Shown piece after piece: positions 63,001-64,000 of a stretch of DNA of 64,000 nucleotides. The stretch's first letter is position 1. The number at the start of each line of letters is the position of its first letter. Both the position numbers and the translations under genes were made by a program. The DNA is from Lates calcarifer (Eukaryota; Chordata; Actinopteri; Centropomidae), in assembly GCF_001640805.2 (NCBI RefSeq), contig NC_066838.1, forward strand, positions 23,769,643 to 23,833,642. Direction: 5' to 3'. The notes under the pieces were generated by a model. It saw only the letters and a program-made list of their open reading frames with translations, ran no database searches and was not told where the DNA came from.

Positions 63001-64000
63001 TTATCATAAAGGTAAAGTTTATCAGCGTGGGTACCTTCATGAGTACTTCACTCCATGCCATTTTGACTTCACAGTTTGATTTGTGTGCCTTGCAAATGAG
63101 CTAGAACCAGAATTATGAGGGGGATCCTTCACCTTTTTTTTTTTCCAGTTTCACTGTTAAGTCTCCTGATGTTTAGAACACAAAGACCCCTCAGCGCTGG
63201 CCAGCCCACCCTGCAGATGGCCGGAGGATCAGAGGCTGTCAGCACGCTTAAACGAGCCAAGAGTCGAGGCTTCAGCCCTGCGGGGGAGGACAGAGCATGA
63301 ATGGGGTATTTCCACCAAACTCTATAGCCCCCCACTGGGCATTTGTAAAATGATTTGTGGCAAATTTGTTTAATCAATATGGATGTGGGGGTTTGGATAC
63401 CCTCCTCAAACAGGAGTCTTCCTTTCCCCTTTTTTCTTGCTTGTAAAAGCATCAGTGGTCACTATGTAATAAGGAAACTCAGGGCTAACCCAGGTTTTTG
63501 TTTGTCTGTGTGTGTGTGAGTGCAATACTAAGGGGATGCATACCTGAGGGGAAAGCAGTTATTGATCAGTGAAGGAGTTGCTAAACAGCACAGGGATTCA
63601 AACAAGTAATACAAGTTTGAACACTTCATAATAGAAACTCTCTTCATCTATTGCATGTCTGTTTGCCCCTTCCTTTTGTTTTTGGTGAGTTTTTCTTTTT
63701 CAGAAAGGTTGGAGGGAGTCACATGCTGTGCAGTTTTGAGCTTTTGGTTGATGTGAAGTAAAGATGAGGAAAATGCAGTAAAAAAAAATCTCAAGCTTTT
63801 AATGTCTAATGTGTTCTTCCAAATTCTTCCTCCATCATGGAAGAAAGCAGCTCTCTCCTTCCTCCTGTATGCATGGTGGCTTGGCAGACAGGCAGGTGGC
63901 TCCAATACAATTCTACCGTGGCTGCTGTCCATGAGGAATCAAAGGACAAAGGCACTATAGGGTTTTCTCCTTTTTGTCTAGCATGTGATTTACAATTGTG
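60047..64000. other. Gene-free interval to the window end
   Basis: No coding region is supported. The block at 60500-60930 looks conserved. A CA-rich tract lies near 62730-62752. Open frames at 61478-61867 and 63129-63452 have no domains. Confidence 0.6.
60520..60920. promoter_or_regulatory. Candidate conserved regulatory block with a nuclear-receptor DR1 site
   Basis: TGACCC-C-TGACCT at 60653-60665 is, on the minus strand, AGGTCA-G-GGGTCA. This is a direct repeat spaced by one base, the binding form for HNF4, RXR heterodimers and COUP-TF (NR2F). A second CCCCTGACCT lies 23 bases to the left (60633-60642). The surrounding 400 bases are free of simple repeats. Function is inferred. Confidence 0.4.

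Overview
The window is vertebrate nuclear DNA, almost certainly from a percomorph (spiny-rayed) teleost. Two things point there: one intron-containing C2H2 zinc-finger gene with very short introns, and several dispersed repeat families that I recognise from memory as typical of percomorph genomes. There are no operons, no bacterial or organellar genes and no CRISPR array. I saw no tRNA or rRNA gene.

The only protein gene I can support is zfp64 (zinc finger protein 64), plus strand, start codon 45906 to stop codon 48614. Its six coding exons can be read directly and join into 695 codons. The product has an N-terminal CCHC motif, ten C2H2-type fingers and a conserved C-terminal region. Upstream, 45600-45905 looks like a promoter: relatively rich in CpG for this window, with a perfect CRE octamer and short upstream ORFs. 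The likely 3' UTR runs to about 49.7 kb, and its first third looks repeat-derived.

Region by region: 1-45.1 kb is gene-free and poor in repeats for its length. It has microsatellites, a handful of old repeat insertions (8.8-9.6, 13.7-14.1, 25.6-26.8, 34.2-34.8, 43.2-43.8 and 45.2 kb) and several low-repeat blocks that look like conserved regulatory DNA. Then comes zfp64. The last 14 kb (49.7-64 kb) is again gene-free, with a nested repeat at 50.2-50.8 kb, a second copy of the same foldback family at 59.8-60.0 kb, and a candidate regulatory block at 60.5-60.9 kb.

In mammals ZFP64 lies between SALL4 and TSHZ2, two developmental genes with large regulatory deserts. If the fish keeps that order, the left 45 kb belongs to the tshz2 side and the right 15 kb to the sall4 side. 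That is inference; neither neighbour is in the window. The longer open frames elsewhere (up to 176 codons) lack recognisable domains and several cross microsatellites or repeats, so I do not call them genes. I found no evidence for a new molecular system. The most interesting signals are regulatory (paired homeodomain-type sites, a DR1 site, a CRE), structural (a 19-bp perfect hairpin, a cytosine-run tract) and repeat nesting, including a repeat at the zfp64 stop codon.
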